A stretch of 64,000 nucleotides of DNA from Amaranthus tricolor (GCF_026212465.1 NC_080050.1:29298070-29362069); one strand, 5' to 3'; counted from the first letter of the stretch, positions 37,943 through 50,392 are shown. Numbers and translations are program-made. The notes: generated by a model not told the origin, from the sequence alone.

Positions 37943-38030
37943 ACTTCTTCCATTATGAAATACTCGTACCTGATTATAACATGTTGTATAATGACACTAT
38001 CAGTAGCAAGTATAATGAAACGAAGGAAGT
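37943..38030. mobile_element. Short Stowaway-like MITE
   Basis: The left end TACTTCTTCCATTATGAAAT pairs with the inverse of the right end, TACTTCCTTCGTTTCATTAT, and both run to TA at the border. The 88-bp unit lies in the serpin pseudogene intron. The CTTCCGT..CATTATACT style is typical of plant mariner-derived MITEs. Confidence 0.55.
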
Positions 38031-38770
38031 ATAATATAGATAAAAATGTTAGAGGCTTCAATTATAACAATCGTGGGTTCACTATATTTAAGGTTTCAAC
38101 AGCTGAATTCGACTTATAGTTGCATCTTTGCTTATGTTTAATGTATCATTTGGAGGCTATTTTAATATTTGAGTTTATTTTCAAGTTACGACCTGCGCCC
38201 ATGATAATACGTAGATTTCCATAGCCATTGGTGACTTCTAGCACAACCTACTCTTTCCGTCCTTCATTGAAAGTATCACTATCGTCTAACATGCGAATTA
38301 GGGTTTTTGTTGTATGTGCTAGAATCGAGAAACAATAATACCTTATATATGCGGATGCAAGAAGTCAGTGTCATGGAAGTGTACAAATGCTTGTTTTTAG
38401 TTGTTTTTGTGGAAATATATGCAAAACAAGAATAAAGACAAGGTGTTTTACTTTGGCTTTAAGCCTTTAATACATTATCTCTTTTGATGCACTTTTTTTG
38501 TGTTTGCCTGTCCATTTTGGTGACATGCCGTAAATGAATCATATTCTCCGAACACATGCTTTTTATTATTTTGTTATTCCGTAGAATATTTGAAGACGTT
38601 GTCCATTCTTCCCATTCCTAGGGTCAGGATCGGCCCTACCTCCACCTCCAAATCTACCACAATGTTACTAACATACTAAGGGTAGTCTATGCCAAACTCA
38701 GAATTTGAAGGATCAATATCACTGAAAAGCCAAATCCTGAAAGGATTATTGGAGAAGTCACTATTAATAT

Positions 38771-39155
38771 TAAGAAATTATTAATGGTACCTCTAAGTTT
38801 TTACACTTTATTAATGATGCCCCTAAGCTTTTTCGATTGAAAAATAAAGGAATAGAGAAAAAAGTTAATGATCTTGGACAGTTTTGAATGGAAAAAATTT
38901 TAAAAGGTTACAGTTGGAAGACACTCAATAACATGAGGGTACCATTGATAATCTGAAAAACGATACCATTGATGAAGTGCAATATAGGGGTACCATTGAT
39001 AATTTTAGACAGTTTTTAACGGAAAAAATTTAAAAAGGTTACGGTTGTAAGACACTCAATAACACAATAACACGAGGATACCATTGATAATCGAAAAAAC
39101 TTGGGGGTACCATTGATAAAGTGCAAAAACTTAGGGGTACCATTGATAATTTCCC
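38771..39155. mobile_element. MITE with long (about 65 bp) inverted repeats
   Basis: The left arm (38774-38840) and the inverse of the right arm (39088-39153) share AATTAT.AATGGTACC.CTAAG, TTTTT.CACTTTAT, AATG.T.CCCC and AAG.TTTTTCGATT. The interior has tandem ACCATTGATAATC motifs and the AAAAGGTTACGGTTG block twice. The long inverted repeats suggest a Mutator-type MITE. It is in the intron of the serpin pseudogene and was not found in the partner intron, so it may postdate the duplication. Confidence 0.65.
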
Positions 39156-40525
39156 TTGATATCAATAACCAGTTTGTATCTTCCTTTAGTGCACCACATG
39201 CTTAATATTTTGGATTGCCACAAAACTTCTAGTTAAGCTTTTAACATTAGTCATGAAACACTCATTTAGGCTTCAAAGGAATAATTTTCATAGCTGATTT
39301 GATTGTGAAGCCTCTTAAGCTCGAACCATCCCAATAGACTTCATCACTCTTGTCATCATAACGCGACTCTCACGCTTGAATATGCTCTAACAATATTGAC
39401 TGCTCAAATCTTCTGAATTGTATATATCCTGGATTCCCCGATGGGTTCTTAATACGAGCTTGATTAGAGGTTTGTATATATCCTTATTGACTCTTCAACA
39501 ACAAGAACAATAGAGAGCCTCGATTCCAAAGGACTGGGATCGCCGGATCGGTGTTGATTTTTGGTTCATGATCATGGGATGTGACTAAGCTTTACTAAAC
39601 TGATTGTCACTAACCAACCAGTCAACCTTGTCGTTTATTCGGTCTTGGTACCGGCAATAAGAAACAAGCACTCATAGGTGGAGTTAGTGTATGACAACGC
39701 TATAACTTTTCTTAATGAGCACATTAACACACAATATTGGTACTTTTTGTGACTCTATGTAGGCCGTTGAAGTGACCTCTGAAGTGAATACATGGCCGAG
39801 AAGCAGACAGCTGGTCTTATCAAAGACTTGCTCCCTCCTGGGTCTGTTGATAGCACAACCAGGCTCGTTTTTGCTAATGATCAAAGGAGCATGGGCTAAT
39901 AAGTTCGATCCATTACTGACAAAAGTAGACGACTTTTATCTTCCTGATGGTAACTTAGTTAAGGTGCCGTTTATGACCAGCAAGAAGGAACAATTCATCA
40001 GAGCTTTTGACGGATTCAAAGTCCTTTGTCTTCCATATGAACAAGGACAAGACGAACACCAATTTTCCATGTATCTCTTTCTTCCAGATGCAAAAAACGG
40101 GCTTCCAGCTTTAATACGTAAGTGAGCTCCCAATCGGGTTTCTTAAACAAGCATCTTCCATATAAAAAAGTTGAAGTGGGTGATTTTAAGGTTCTGAGAT
40201 TTAAGATTTCGTTCGGTTTTGAAGCTTCCAAGGTGTTGAAAGGCTTAGGTGTTAAATCACTCTTTAAAGAGGGTGGTCTTACTGAAATGGTAGACTCGCC
40301 CGTGGCTCAAAAACTGTATGTTTCGAGCATAAGTCATTCATTGAAGTTAACGAGGAAGGTACAGAAGCTGCTGCTGCTTCTGGTGGTGTTATAACTCTGA
40401 TGAGCTTCGTAATTCCAGCAAAGTTGGACTTCGTAGCTGATCATCCGTTTATGTTCCTTATTAGAGAAGACATGACCGGGGCTGTTCTGTTCACCGGACA
40501 TGTCGTGAATCCTCTTGAGTGCTAA

Positions 40526-41532
40526 GACGACAACGTGATGCATTACGATCACTATTACTGTTCAATAACTGATCTTATTTGACATATACTTCTCTATGTA
40601 TAATGTAAAATATAGTCAAGTGAAAGTTTGTTTGATTCGCCTTAATGTATATTTTCATAATATATCATTTTAGAGATATTACTGAAAAATAACCATACAA
40701 TAATATGCAAAGCCTTTTATAAATGTGTGTATTTGAGAAATTATGGATTTTGCATCATAAAGCAAATGTATCTGTCATTCATCATCCGCTATATATAGTG
40801 TGGAAGTCCTTAATATGTCCGAACTCATCTAAAGCTCAATCTATACGTTTGTTATATTAGTAAGTAGTGACATATTATTCCATCTAACAAGCTATTTGAC
40901 TGTGTGATGCCCAAGTTTAGCTTTCATATGAATAAGATGTATCTTCTTTTCAAGGAAGCTTATATGTTAAGAACTCTATAATTAAGCGTACTTAATAAAG
41001 GTCAAGATGTTAGTGAAACTGTTCGATCAAGCGTCTTTGCATGACTGCGGATTTCAAACAAATTTTTTAAGCACTTTCAAATATTACATAACATATGTGT
41101 ACCCACTTGGACTCGACTCTACTTTTTCTTAATTCAAGTTAGGCTGGAATATCCCTAAATACAAGAATGAATGAATGTATCCTTTCAATAAGTTGTGAAC
41201 GTCGAATCGTTGTTAATTATTTTAGAGGTGAAAGAAAAAAAACCTCAACCACTAGACTAATCTATGATTTATCAAACTCGACTCTTTTTGGTGGACATGC
41301 ATACTATTATCACCAAATGAGCCATATAGACATTTGGTGGGGAAACCAACAAAAAGGACAATAAATTGATAGTTTTAGGAGAAAATAAAAGAGATATATA
41401 CTTGAGATGAAAATATAAATTTATTGTAGTCATGTAAATTAAAAAAAATTAAATTTAATAGAATTAAAAAAATAGACGAAATTTGTGGGACCGGGAGTAA
41501 TATTTTTTTTCAATCCAATCCCAAATATTCTC
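40526..41532. other. Spacer between serpin copies
   Basis: No gene was recognised. The right end has a TATA-like motif (separate entry). A 65-codon frame at 41167-41364 has no recognisable domain. Confidence 0.4.
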
Positions 41533-41540
41533 TATAAATA
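41533..41540 (+). promoter_or_regulatory. Candidate TATA box for intact serpin gene
   Basis: TATAAATA lies 65 bp before the serpin ATG at 41605, a usual spacing for a short leader. The corresponding spot before the pseudogene has no equally good match. Confidence 0.55.
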
Positions 41541-41604
41541 CATATCAGTTTATTTTTCGTCATAACCTTAAAAAAACTGCCAAAACACCCTTCAAATTAG
41601 AAAA

Positions 41605-44600
41605 ATGGACCTTCGACAATCCATCACCGACCAAACGGACGTTTCCCTCCTTCTGACAGGCCACGTGTCCTCCATTGAAGCAAAGAACTCGAACTTGGTA
41701 CTATCTCCGGCATCGCTCCATGTAGTATTGAGTTTGATAGCATCCGGGTCATCCGGGTCAACCCGTGATCAGGTTCTTAATTTTCTGAAGTCTAAGTCAT
41801 CGGATGATCTCAATAAGCTTTCATCTGAGCTTGTTTCACTTGTATTCGCCGACGGAACCGCCATTGGTGGACCCAAGTTGAGTTTCGCAAATGGGGTTTG
41901 GGTGGATCAAACATTACCTCTTAAACCCACTTTCAAACAGGTTGTTGATAATGTCTATAAAGCTACTTCTAATCAAGTTGATTTTCTTCACAAAGTAAGT
42001 CTTCTCTTTTTAATTTACAATTCTTGGGTATTTTTTTATTTTTCTATTGATTTAATTTTGTGAATAAACAATTGATTTTAGTTCAATTATTGAAAAAGTT
42101 GCCTGGGATTTTAATTAGTTTTAGTGGGTGTTTGGTTTGATGGAAAAAATTTAAATTTCCCATAGAAAATGCAAATGATAACTAATTTGAAAACTCTTGG
42201 AGAAATGTTTGTGTTAGGGATGGAAGAGCTGAGCAAAATTGGTTTCCTTCTGTTGCAATTGTGATTTGAGTCAAATGCTTTGTATCATGTGCTTGGATTG
42301 TTTGACCATGGTGTATTCCCATGTTGTATGGGAAATTAATTGATTTGGATCAAGCCCATATGGGTTGCTTATACATACTCTCTCTGTTCCAAAGATATTG
42401 ACACAGTTGTATATTGTACAAAAATTATGGTGTAGTGGGTGCAATTGAATTGTGCAGATAATATTAAAGGAGAGTTGATATGTGGATGAGAATAAAAAAA
42501 GTGACGGAGATATTTATATAAAAGGAAATTATGGCAAAGTAAAAATATGAACTAAAAAAGGAAAGTGTGGTAATCTCTTCGGGATTAAGGAAGTATGTTA
42601 TTTATGGTCAAGTTTGTGCATGAATTATTTGGTGTATAGTGTATATCCATGAAGTTTGGTGTGTATTGAAAAGGGTGTCCAAAATGTGTTGTTTTAGTTG
42701 TTCTGAGTATGGAGACGAGGGAAGGTGTTCTTGACCTTGCCCGGGATAAATTGTGCATTGTTGACTTTGATTTGGAGTGCTTTTTGAGTACTTTACAACC
42801 CTTTGTCTAAGTACTTGGGCATTTGTATCTTTCTAAGCTAAACCAAACTCTTGCTTGAATTGCACTACCATCTTGAATCTACATGCTTATGTTACAATGT
42901 AAGATTCTCTACTTTCTTCCACACCATAGGTTCCTTACTTTATGTAATACTTTAAACCTACATGAAATGAGCTAGTAGCTTCATATATCCTTTAAACACT
43001 TAACAAATATAAAACACTAGTGTAAGGCCACATAGGTGAACCTTGTAAATATAGAGGTTTTTTGCTTGTTTATTTTACTTTGCATTCAATCTTATTACTT
43101 GCATTATTTGTCTAGTTATTGGTACAATTCAACTAACAATATCCAACTCAATTGTTCTTCGCTCCTCGCTTTCGCTCCTCAACTCGTTTACATAACACCT
43201 TCCATAGAAGAAAATGTTTCCATCCAAGTCTTTTATTTTAATCAGTTAATTCATCAAACCAAACAATGGAAAAAGAGAAAACAGTTTTTCGAGAAAATAC
43301 TTTCCCAAAACCAAACCCCCATGATGGCGATTATTGGAGGATTTTGGTTTTTATTTTTTATTACTGTGAGTGGCCGAGTAAATTTGCCTATCATGGCTTC
43401 TTTTGTAGTTAGTACTACTAGTAATAGTCCTCTACTCCTGTTATATATAGGTTTTTTAGTGAAATATCCCAAAACCAATGTCAAATCTTATGTAATTGAA
43501 ATAAATTATGATTATTTGTCATATCCCCAATTAGATGTTGACCTCAAATTGTCGGGATTAATATTTTGACTTTGTTTTTGTTTTTCCTCATCTGGATGGA
43601 GTGGTAGAGAAGGTTTCGATAAGTCGATATTGGGATAATGTTACAATTTGTTTCAAAATCGAGTATTCAGGCCGTCATGTCAAGTTCTCAGTGTACGGAA
43701 CACTTGCTTGGTTTGTTTATATTCATCATACAATTTTATATAGATGTTAGGGGCATCAATTACAGCAATCCAGGGCTCACTATTTCAAGCTTTCAACGGC
43801 TGAATTTGACTTATAGTAGCATCTTTGCTTATATTTAATGTACTATTTGGAGACTTTATTAATGTTTGAGTTAAGGGAGAAGGATAACTCATTGAAAGTG
43901 TTCTTTTGAGTTTTATCATATTAAATAGCTGCTGGTGACTCTAATTTACTTATGTTAGAACAACAATACACTTTAGGATACACCTCTTGGATGAGTCGGA
44001 ATTTGGGTTATAAGTTACAACTTGCTTCTGTGATGACGGAACATAGATTTCCATAGCCACAAGACGAATTCCTAAAGCCATTAGAGGAATTCCTACTACA
44101 TAATGTTCTTTCCATCCTCATGTAGAAATCGGATGTCTATCATATAACATGCGAATTTGGGTTCTTGTTGTATGTGCTAGAATTGAGCAACAATGGCACC
44201 TTTTGTACTTCCTCCGTTCCATTATACTCGCGATTTTTGACGTTTTACGTAATCCAATGTGCTACTTTGATTATTTATATATTAAACTATGTACATCTAA
44301 AAATTATAAAAAGTTAATATTATGAAAGTATGCAAATAAACGATTCAAACACGATCTCACTTGTCTATATTTTTTCTTACACATTGGCCAAAATATATAA
44401 AATAAGCTTATGCGATGAATAGTATCAATAACTATAATGCAGTAAGTATTTCAGAACGGGATGCAAGAAGTCAGTGTCATGGAAGTGTACAAATGCTTCT
44501 TTTCATTTGTTTTTGTGAGAATAAATGCAAATCAAGAATAAAGACAATGTGCTTTACTTGGGCTCTAAGCCTTTGATACTATATCTCTTTTGATGCACTT

Positions 44601-47017
44601 TTTTTGTGTTTGCTTGTCTGTTTTGGTTACATGCTGTTGATGAATCATATTCTTCCCACACATGCTTTTTGTCATTTTGATCTACCATGGAATTTTTGAA
44701 GACTTTGTCCATATTTTCCATTCCTTCTTTCCACTATAAGGAATATTTTTGTGTATGTGATTATCTTTCACTTTTGTAGTGAAACCACTGTTGCCCCCTA
44801 TCCTTTCACTACAAGGAATTTTTGAATATATTCATCTGTTGATCCATCAATACATTACTTGAAATTCTTAGGAAGTTCGAGAACGCTGATAAGATTGTTA
44901 TTTTCCTTCTGCTTTTGTCTTTCTCATGAGGCTTGTCAATAGATAAGGTGAATATTTACATTCTTTCTTTCCCAAATGACTCTTTGGGAAGTCAAAATGT
45001 TTATTGAATACAGTAGTTTGATATATAATTATATGTATGGATTTTAAACATGATATTTTGTCCGCATTTTCTTTTTTGGGTATGGGTTGCCGCCTTCCTT
45101 CCCTCCTTAAATCCTGATCATAGTTTCCTATAGTCGGGATACACTGGGTATGATGATGATGATAACGATGATGGTGCAAATGAGGGCAAAACTCAGAAAA
45201 ACAAAATACACAAATCAAAGTTTTAAAAAACTACTAAAACGTAACTACTACCTAATTGCTAACAGTTCTGCTGCCTGATTTGTTTCTTCAACGCAGTGAG
45301 CTATACACACTCTTATTCCTCTTTATTTAGTAACCATCATTGTTTGATTCAATGATAAAATGAGAAGGGCAGCTTAATCTAAACTTCAGAATCCATTGTA
45401 AGAATCGATTTGTGATGTTTAGATCTTGCCAATCCTCTCAAAACCGAACAGTAACTCTGCTTTATTTGAATAAATCAAAATTTCCCTTGACGTAATTTGT
45501 AACATGTTCTTTCTTTAAAAGTCATTTGGGTGTTTTGAGATGCCTTAAATTCTTCATAGGCTTCTATATATCTATTTTGTTATCATTGTTGATGTATCAA
45601 AATTTTTGTATGCCTCCTTTTTTAATTGCATAGTGTTCAGTAATATACAAAGTAAGTTTTTTTTGGGGGGTTTGTTTTTCCATAATATAGAACTTTGTTG
45701 GGATTAAGGCTTTGACATTGGTGTTATGCTGTCAACTAATTGTTATGAAAGAAAGTAAGATCATAGTGCAAAATAAAGGCCGCATCACCGTATTTTGACC
45801 ATATTGTAAAGGTTTTTTAGTTTATTGCGACTTAAATATAGGTTGCATTGGCAGCGAAGTCATCCACAATCCGCTCCACTGCCATTACCTTGACTGAATA
45901 TAGGTTGCATCAACTGTTAGTGCTGTGACATTGCATAAGGCTAAATGATTAGTAGTGTGTATGACAACTCTATTATTCAATTTTTCGTAGGTTGACTTTA
46001 CCTAATGAACATATTAACCTATATTACTCGGACTCTTCATTTTGCTTCACATACCCATGTCCGATCCTTGATGCTCGGACATTGTTATGACACTTAAGAC
46101 ACTTCATTTTAGGCGTAAATTTAAATATTTAGACAAAGCCGACACTTGGACATGTACCAGTATCCGACATCAATACCCGAGTCCAAGTAACATAGACATT
46201 AACACACGATATTGCTACTTTTGTGATCTCTGTGTAGGCTGTTGAAGTGACCTCTGAAGTGAATACATGGGCTGAGAAGCAGACTACCGGTCTTATTAAA
46301 GAGTTACTTCCTCCTGGGTCTGTTGATAGCACAACCAGGCTCGTTTTTGCTAATGCTGTTTACTTCAAAGGAGCATGGGCTAATAAGTTTGATGCATCGG
46401 TGACAAAAGACGACGACTTCTATCTTTATGATGGTAACTCAGTTAAGGTGCCGTTTATGACCAGCAAGAAGAAACAGTTCATCAAAGCTTTTGACGGATT
46501 CAAAGTCCTCGGTCTTCCTTATAAACAAGGAGGCGACAAACGCCAATTTTCCATGTATTTCTTTCTTCCAGATGCAAAAGACGGGCTTCCAGCTTTGATA
46601 CAAAAAGCGAACACCCAATCAGGTTTCCTAAACGAACACCTTCCGTATCAAAAAGTTGAAGTGGGTGATTTCAAGGTTCCGAGATTTAAGATTTCGTTCG
46701 GTTTTGAAGCTTCCAAGGTGTTGAAAGGCTTAGGTGTTGAATTACCGTTTACGGGGGGTGGCCTTACTGAAATGGTAGACTCACCCGTGGCCCAAAATCT
46801 GTATGTTTCGAGCATTTTCCAGAAGTCATTCATTGAAGTTAATGAGGAAGGTACTGAAGCTGCTGCTGCTTCCGCTGCTGTAGTAAATCTGAGGAGCATA
46901 AGTTTTCCGCAGAAGGTGGACTTCGTAGCTGATCATCCGTTTATGTTCCTTATTAGAGAAGACATGACGGGGGTTGTTCTGTTCACCGGGCACGTCATAA
47001 ATCCTCTCGAGAGTTAA
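41605..47017 (+). CDS. LRS-type plant serpin (intact, tandem copy 2)
   Basis: Two exons, 41605-41994 and 46238-47017, join in frame (CAC AAA|GTAAGT ... TAG|GCTGTT) to a 389-residue protein, the normal plant serpin length. It starts [15 protein letters not shown] and contains serpin blocks [34 protein letters not shown] and FMTSKKKQF. The hinge motif is [13 protein letters not shown]. By alignment with Arabidopsis serpin1, the reactive-centre bond is Arg349-Ser350 (VVNLRSIS), placing it with the LRS-type serpins. These are irreversible inhibitors of cysteine and serine proteases; in Arabidopsis the relative traps metacaspase and RD21-type proteases. No signal peptide is visible, in line with cytosolic family members. 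The 4.2-kb intron carries MITEs and repeats. A TATA-like motif lies 65 bp upstream. The 36440-40525 locus is its dead tandem duplicate. Confidence 0.95.
42372..42599. mobile_element. Stowaway-like MITE in serpin intron
   Basis: The left end TACATACTCTCTCTGTTCC with AAAGATATTGACAC pairs with the inverse of the right end TAACATACTTCCTTAATCCC with GAAGAGATTACCAC. The 228-bp unit has the CTCTCTGTTCC-type termini of mariner-derived MITEs and TA at the edges. Confidence 0.6.
44207..44460. repeat. Possible degraded MITE in serpin intron
   Basis: It starts TACTTCCTCCGTTCCATTAT, a strong Stowaway-like terminus. The right end near 44460 (GTATTTCAGAACGGGATG) is only a weak partner, so this is a degraded copy or a one-ended match. 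Confidence 0.4.
45766..45915 (+). repeat. Dispersed repeat family R2, copy 2
   Basis: Contains AAAGGCCGCATCACCGTAT, GTAAAGGTTTTTTAGTTTAT and ATATAGGTTGCAT. It matches 28695-28865 in the same order. It lies in the intron of the intact serpin gene. Confidence 0.5.
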
Positions 47018-49081
47018 ATAACGTCTTTACATAATGTGTAACTTGAATGTTTATGCTTTTGTATGTGTAACTTACAAGTGAAACATCGGACTGAAAACCT
47101 TTCATCATGTTATCTATCCTTGTATTTAGAAATACTTTTTTTGTCCCTTAAAGTCGTCGACTACAAAAAGCTCTTACATAGTTTTGATCGATGAGACAAT
47201 TTACCGGCTTACAAGTTAAAAGATGTATTTGAATTGAATTAAATTAAATTGAATTTCGGAAAATGAAGTAAAATTATAAAAAAGTAAATGATATTACTTA
47301 ATTTGGAAAGGGATGTATTGGTGTAATAAGAAGTTCTCCACAAATAGAAAATGAGTAGAGATTAGAATCCAATCAGTTGTGAAGTGGCTCCACCATGAGA
47401 TTAATTAGACTATCTTAGATCTCAAATCTCAATCATTCCTTGTATTATTTATTCATCTCCTACCTACAATTGTGACTTTCCATATAACCCAACATGTTTT
47501 ACTAAAAAAATATTTTTTTTAAAAGTAAGAAAATCACAATAAGTTATCTACTTGCATTTATATACTTTATTTATATTTTTCATTCTTGCTAAAATTATCA
47601 TCACTATTTTTTTAATTTTACTTTCATTATAGAGAAAATAATATAAAAAAATTTAGAAATATTCTACATAGTAATCTCAACTCTTAAATTTTATATATTA
47701 TGGACAATGTCTTTATTTGATTCAGTTGTTAACCTTGAGTTATAAACATATAATATAACGGATTGACGTGATTTTTTTGACCTTATACTATACATTAGTT
47801 AGCTTTTAAAAAGTGTATAGTTAGACCATTTTAACCATAAATTAAAAGTGATTTCAAAAAATATTGATAATTCAATATTCAATTTTTATCAAAATAAGAG
47901 ACCGTTTTCGTAATTTCAGCATTTTAATGTTTTCGCCATAAAAATATAGTTAAATGGGACTCTCTTTGTGAAAAAACATTCTTGATAGAAAACTTAAAAA
48001 ATTGAAAGTTATCATTAGAATTTTCCTAAAACATAAAGTATATAGACAATGTGAAAAAAATAGATTAAATTATTAAATATATGAATGAAAGTTGGTTAGA
48101 GAGAGAATGAAATTCATTCTTCAAAATAAAAATTAAACAAATTTAATACTTCAAGTATAAATACCAAAAACAGCAAAATTAGAGATGTGTGTATAATTTT
48201 ATACTCTACGTGCAAGGTACACAATTTTGTAATTTTTTCATATCTATTGTCACCTTCTTAATTTGGTAAATATATATTTTGAATTGCTTGTTTGATATCA
48301 TTTTCTTATTTGATTTTGAACTATACTATTTTCTTTTAATGTATCAACACATCTAAACTCTTTATAATAATTAAATATCATTCACACATTCAGTCTCTCT
48401 TTTTTTAATACCATCTTTACACAACATTACAACTTCTTATACTTCCACAAAATTCACTTATTTACTCTTTCATGCAATTTAACCGAGACAAAACGGATAT
48501 TGTATATTTCATCAGGCAAAACAGAGAAGAAAACTATTCTTCTTACGACACGCTTGAATTGGGTGTAAATATTTAAGGGGAAAAATAAAGTCAAACTAAT
48601 GAAATGAAAGCAAATAGAAATGTATTTGAAGTAGTTGAGATAGTTGTGAAAAAGGTAAAATGAGCATGAAATAAAAATAATGAAAAAAAAAAGAAGATGA
48701 TTTCCCCTATTATGCAGGCAATGCCTCCCTCTCCTAGGATAAATATTTACCCTATAAAATTGAGACCTTCCATGTTTTTCATTACTTTGCAATCATTCTT
48801 CCACCTCTACAACAATTAAATTTCATTAATTTCTCATTTATCAACTTCGTTTTCTTACTTTGACTTTTTTAACCCTCTTAAAGTTTTACAACCAATCCAA
48901 GCATGCCCTTCTAGTTATAAAAGCTTTTAGTTTATAGGTGGAGTTAAGAGGTGCCGAAGTCTCAATTTTCAAATTTTTCCTTTTATGATAACAGATAGAA
49001 AAAACTTATAAAATTTTGGTTACTCAAATCAATTATACCTCGTGAACTCATATTTCACTCTATATAGGGCTTTTTATTATT
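47018..49081. other. AT-rich intergenic region
   Basis: About 2 kb with no recognisable gene. Open frames here (for example minus strand 48454-48792) are lysine/phenylalanine-rich and look like chance frames in AT-rich DNA. Confidence 0.4.
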
Positions 49082-49252
49082 GGGGTAAAATTGACCATAT
49101 TCCTCTAATCATCTCTTTGAAGGGGGTGTGGTTGTATGAGGTAAATTTGAAAAAAATAAGACCTTTTAATAACTTTATTCAAAAAAAACCTTCGTTCAAA
49201 CTTTTATCCCAAAATAAGCGTTCTTGGCTCCGAAGCTAGGCTTATTGTATAC

Positions 49253-49443
49253 TCGTCGTTACTAACAGCAAATAAAGAAAATAGTCAAAAATTTTGTCAA
49301 GTGTGAAGTCGTTGTTACTAACAGCGAACAACAGCAAACCTGGTCAAACCTGGTCAAACATTTGTTCGCTGTTAGTAACAGCGAACAAAAGCTTGACCTG
49401 GTTTGGCCAAGTTTGCTTCTGTTCGCTGTTACTAACAGCGAAC
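49253..49443. repeat. Left subterminal palindrome array (four units)
   Basis: Units of CGCTGTTA(C/G)TAACAGCG or close variants lie at 49253-49271, 49308-49329, 49362-49387 and 49421-49443. The starts are 55, 54 and 59 bp apart, and the two inner units are nearly perfect 21-25 bp palindromes. Between units there are GTCAAACCTGG-type repeats. They are probably binding sites for a transposase or element protein; this function is inferred from position, symmetry and spacing. Confidence 0.85.
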
Positions 49444-49546
49444 AAATGTTTGACTTTTATTGACTTTTTTGTATGATTTAAACTGGCCGTTGTAAAATTG
49501 AAAAATAGCCGTTATGAAGTTGAAAATAGTCATTGTTATTATGTTC

Positions 49547-49554
49547 TATAAATA
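49547..49554 (+). promoter_or_regulatory. Candidate TATA box of GRF gene
   Basis: TATAAATA about 170 bp before the ATG at 49722. A leader intron is likely between GT at 49624 and AG at 49721, which would leave a short spliced 5' leader. Confidence 0.5.
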
Positions 49555-49721
49555 ACTCCATCATTTCCCTACTTCATTGTATCCAAACTCCATCATTCTT
49601 GTTTTAGTTAATCGATTTTGAAGGTAACATAAAGTATTTTGTTAGTATTATTCTCAATTTATAAATGTTAATATTATTTTTGAATGTTTAATCATGTTAC
49701 TATATCATATGTGTTCTGTAG

Positions 49722-50039
49722 ATGTCACAGGAGCATTCTATTGAAGAGCTTTGTGATTGTGGTTATGAAGTTGAGATTAATACAGATTGGAGGGACATCG
49801 ATCCTGGCCGTGATTTTGTTGTTTGTCCTTTCTACTTAGTTGAAGGATTAGGTTGCACATACTTTAGATGGATTGCTCCGGAGGGTACCAAATGGCAGAG
49901 AGACGTAATAATACGGCTTGAAAAAGAAAAACAAGAGCTTAAAGATGAGGTATTTAATCTCAAGAGACAAATAGATGATATGGCACATAGGAAAGAAGAG
50001 ACTGAAAGGATTATGAGAAAATTTAAGAAGCAATCTTAG
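49722..50039 (+). CDS. GRF-type zinc finger / coiled-coil protein in MULE
   Basis: A 105-residue intact frame. The N-terminal half is a GRF-type zinc finger, with Cys11 and Cys13 (CDCG), the GRDFVVCP block with Cys35, and GCTYFRW with Cys45. The CxC...GRxF..CP...CxYFxW pattern is the family signature. The C-terminal half (about residues 60-103) is a charged coiled coil (LEKEKQELKDEVFNLKRQI). GRF fingers bind nucleic acid and occur in DNA repair proteins and in many small plant proteins linked to transposons. The ATG directly follows a splice acceptor (TCTGTAG), so a 5'-leader intron is likely. It lies just inside the left palindrome array and points toward the broken transposase, transcribed on the opposite strand. 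It is the only intact coding region left in this element; its role in transposition is inferred. Confidence 0.75.
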   Translation: MSQEHSIEELCDCGYEVEINTDWRDIDPGRDFVVCPFYLVEGLGCTYFRWIAPEGTKWQRDVIIRLEKEKQELKDEVFNLKRQIDDMAHRKEETERIMRKFKKQS

Positions 50040-50049
50040 TTAGCGGCGG

Positions 50050-50392
50050 TGGTTTAACTTAACGAATGAACTATGTAATTTGATATGGATTCGTTGAACA
50101 TGAATGAAATTGTGTTGAATCTTCGAGAGCATTTTCCCTATTTGAATATGATTGACTGTTTGATTTTGATTAAATTCATACTTAATTCAAGCAGAATGAT
50201 TCATCGCCGAAAACTCTGAGTAATTAACATCATTTCATTCATAATAAACATGTGATAATACGATAAACATATACACATTTACATATATATTACAAAATAT
50301 ACACAACAGTCCACATGTTACAAATATTTAATATAACAAAACGTTACTAATGTTTAATATATAAAAACAGTATACTAATGCTAATCCTCCTC
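50050..50392. other. Spacer between convergent MULE genes
   Basis: AT-rich sequence between the GRF stop and the PMD C-terminus on the opposite strand. It probably holds both 3' ends. No gene is seen. Confidence 0.4.

Larger units (their letters stand above)
36440..40525 (+). pseudogene. Serpin pseudogene (tandem copy 1)
   Basis: Two-exon LRS-type serpin copy with exon equivalents 36440-36837 and 39763-40525, very similar to the intact gene at 41605-47017. Lesions seen are: a TGA at codon 4 (36449-36451, CGA in the good copy); a 1-bp deletion around 36495; a 1-bp deletion near 39795; an 8-bp deletion near 39880 that restores frame; a frameshift with an in-frame TGA near 40122; and a 7-bp deletion near 40333. 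It cannot make a full serpin. Homology resumes downstream and ends with NPLEC and a TAA. Where the intact copy has an Arg-Ser reactive centre, this one reads Met-Ser ([10 protein letters not shown]). The 2.9-kb intron has diverged from its partner by small repeats and a MITE. Confidence 0.93.

Noticed and set aside
43036..43569. 177-codon hydrophobic frame within the serpin intron
   Set aside because: Amino-acid use follows AT-rich base composition, there is no recognisable domain, and it lies wholly between two well-supported exons.
49253..49443. CRISPR-like appearance of repeated palindromes with about 30-35 bp spacers
   Set aside because: The units vary, the spacers are similar to one another, the array is at the end of a plant transposon, and the genome is eukaryotic.
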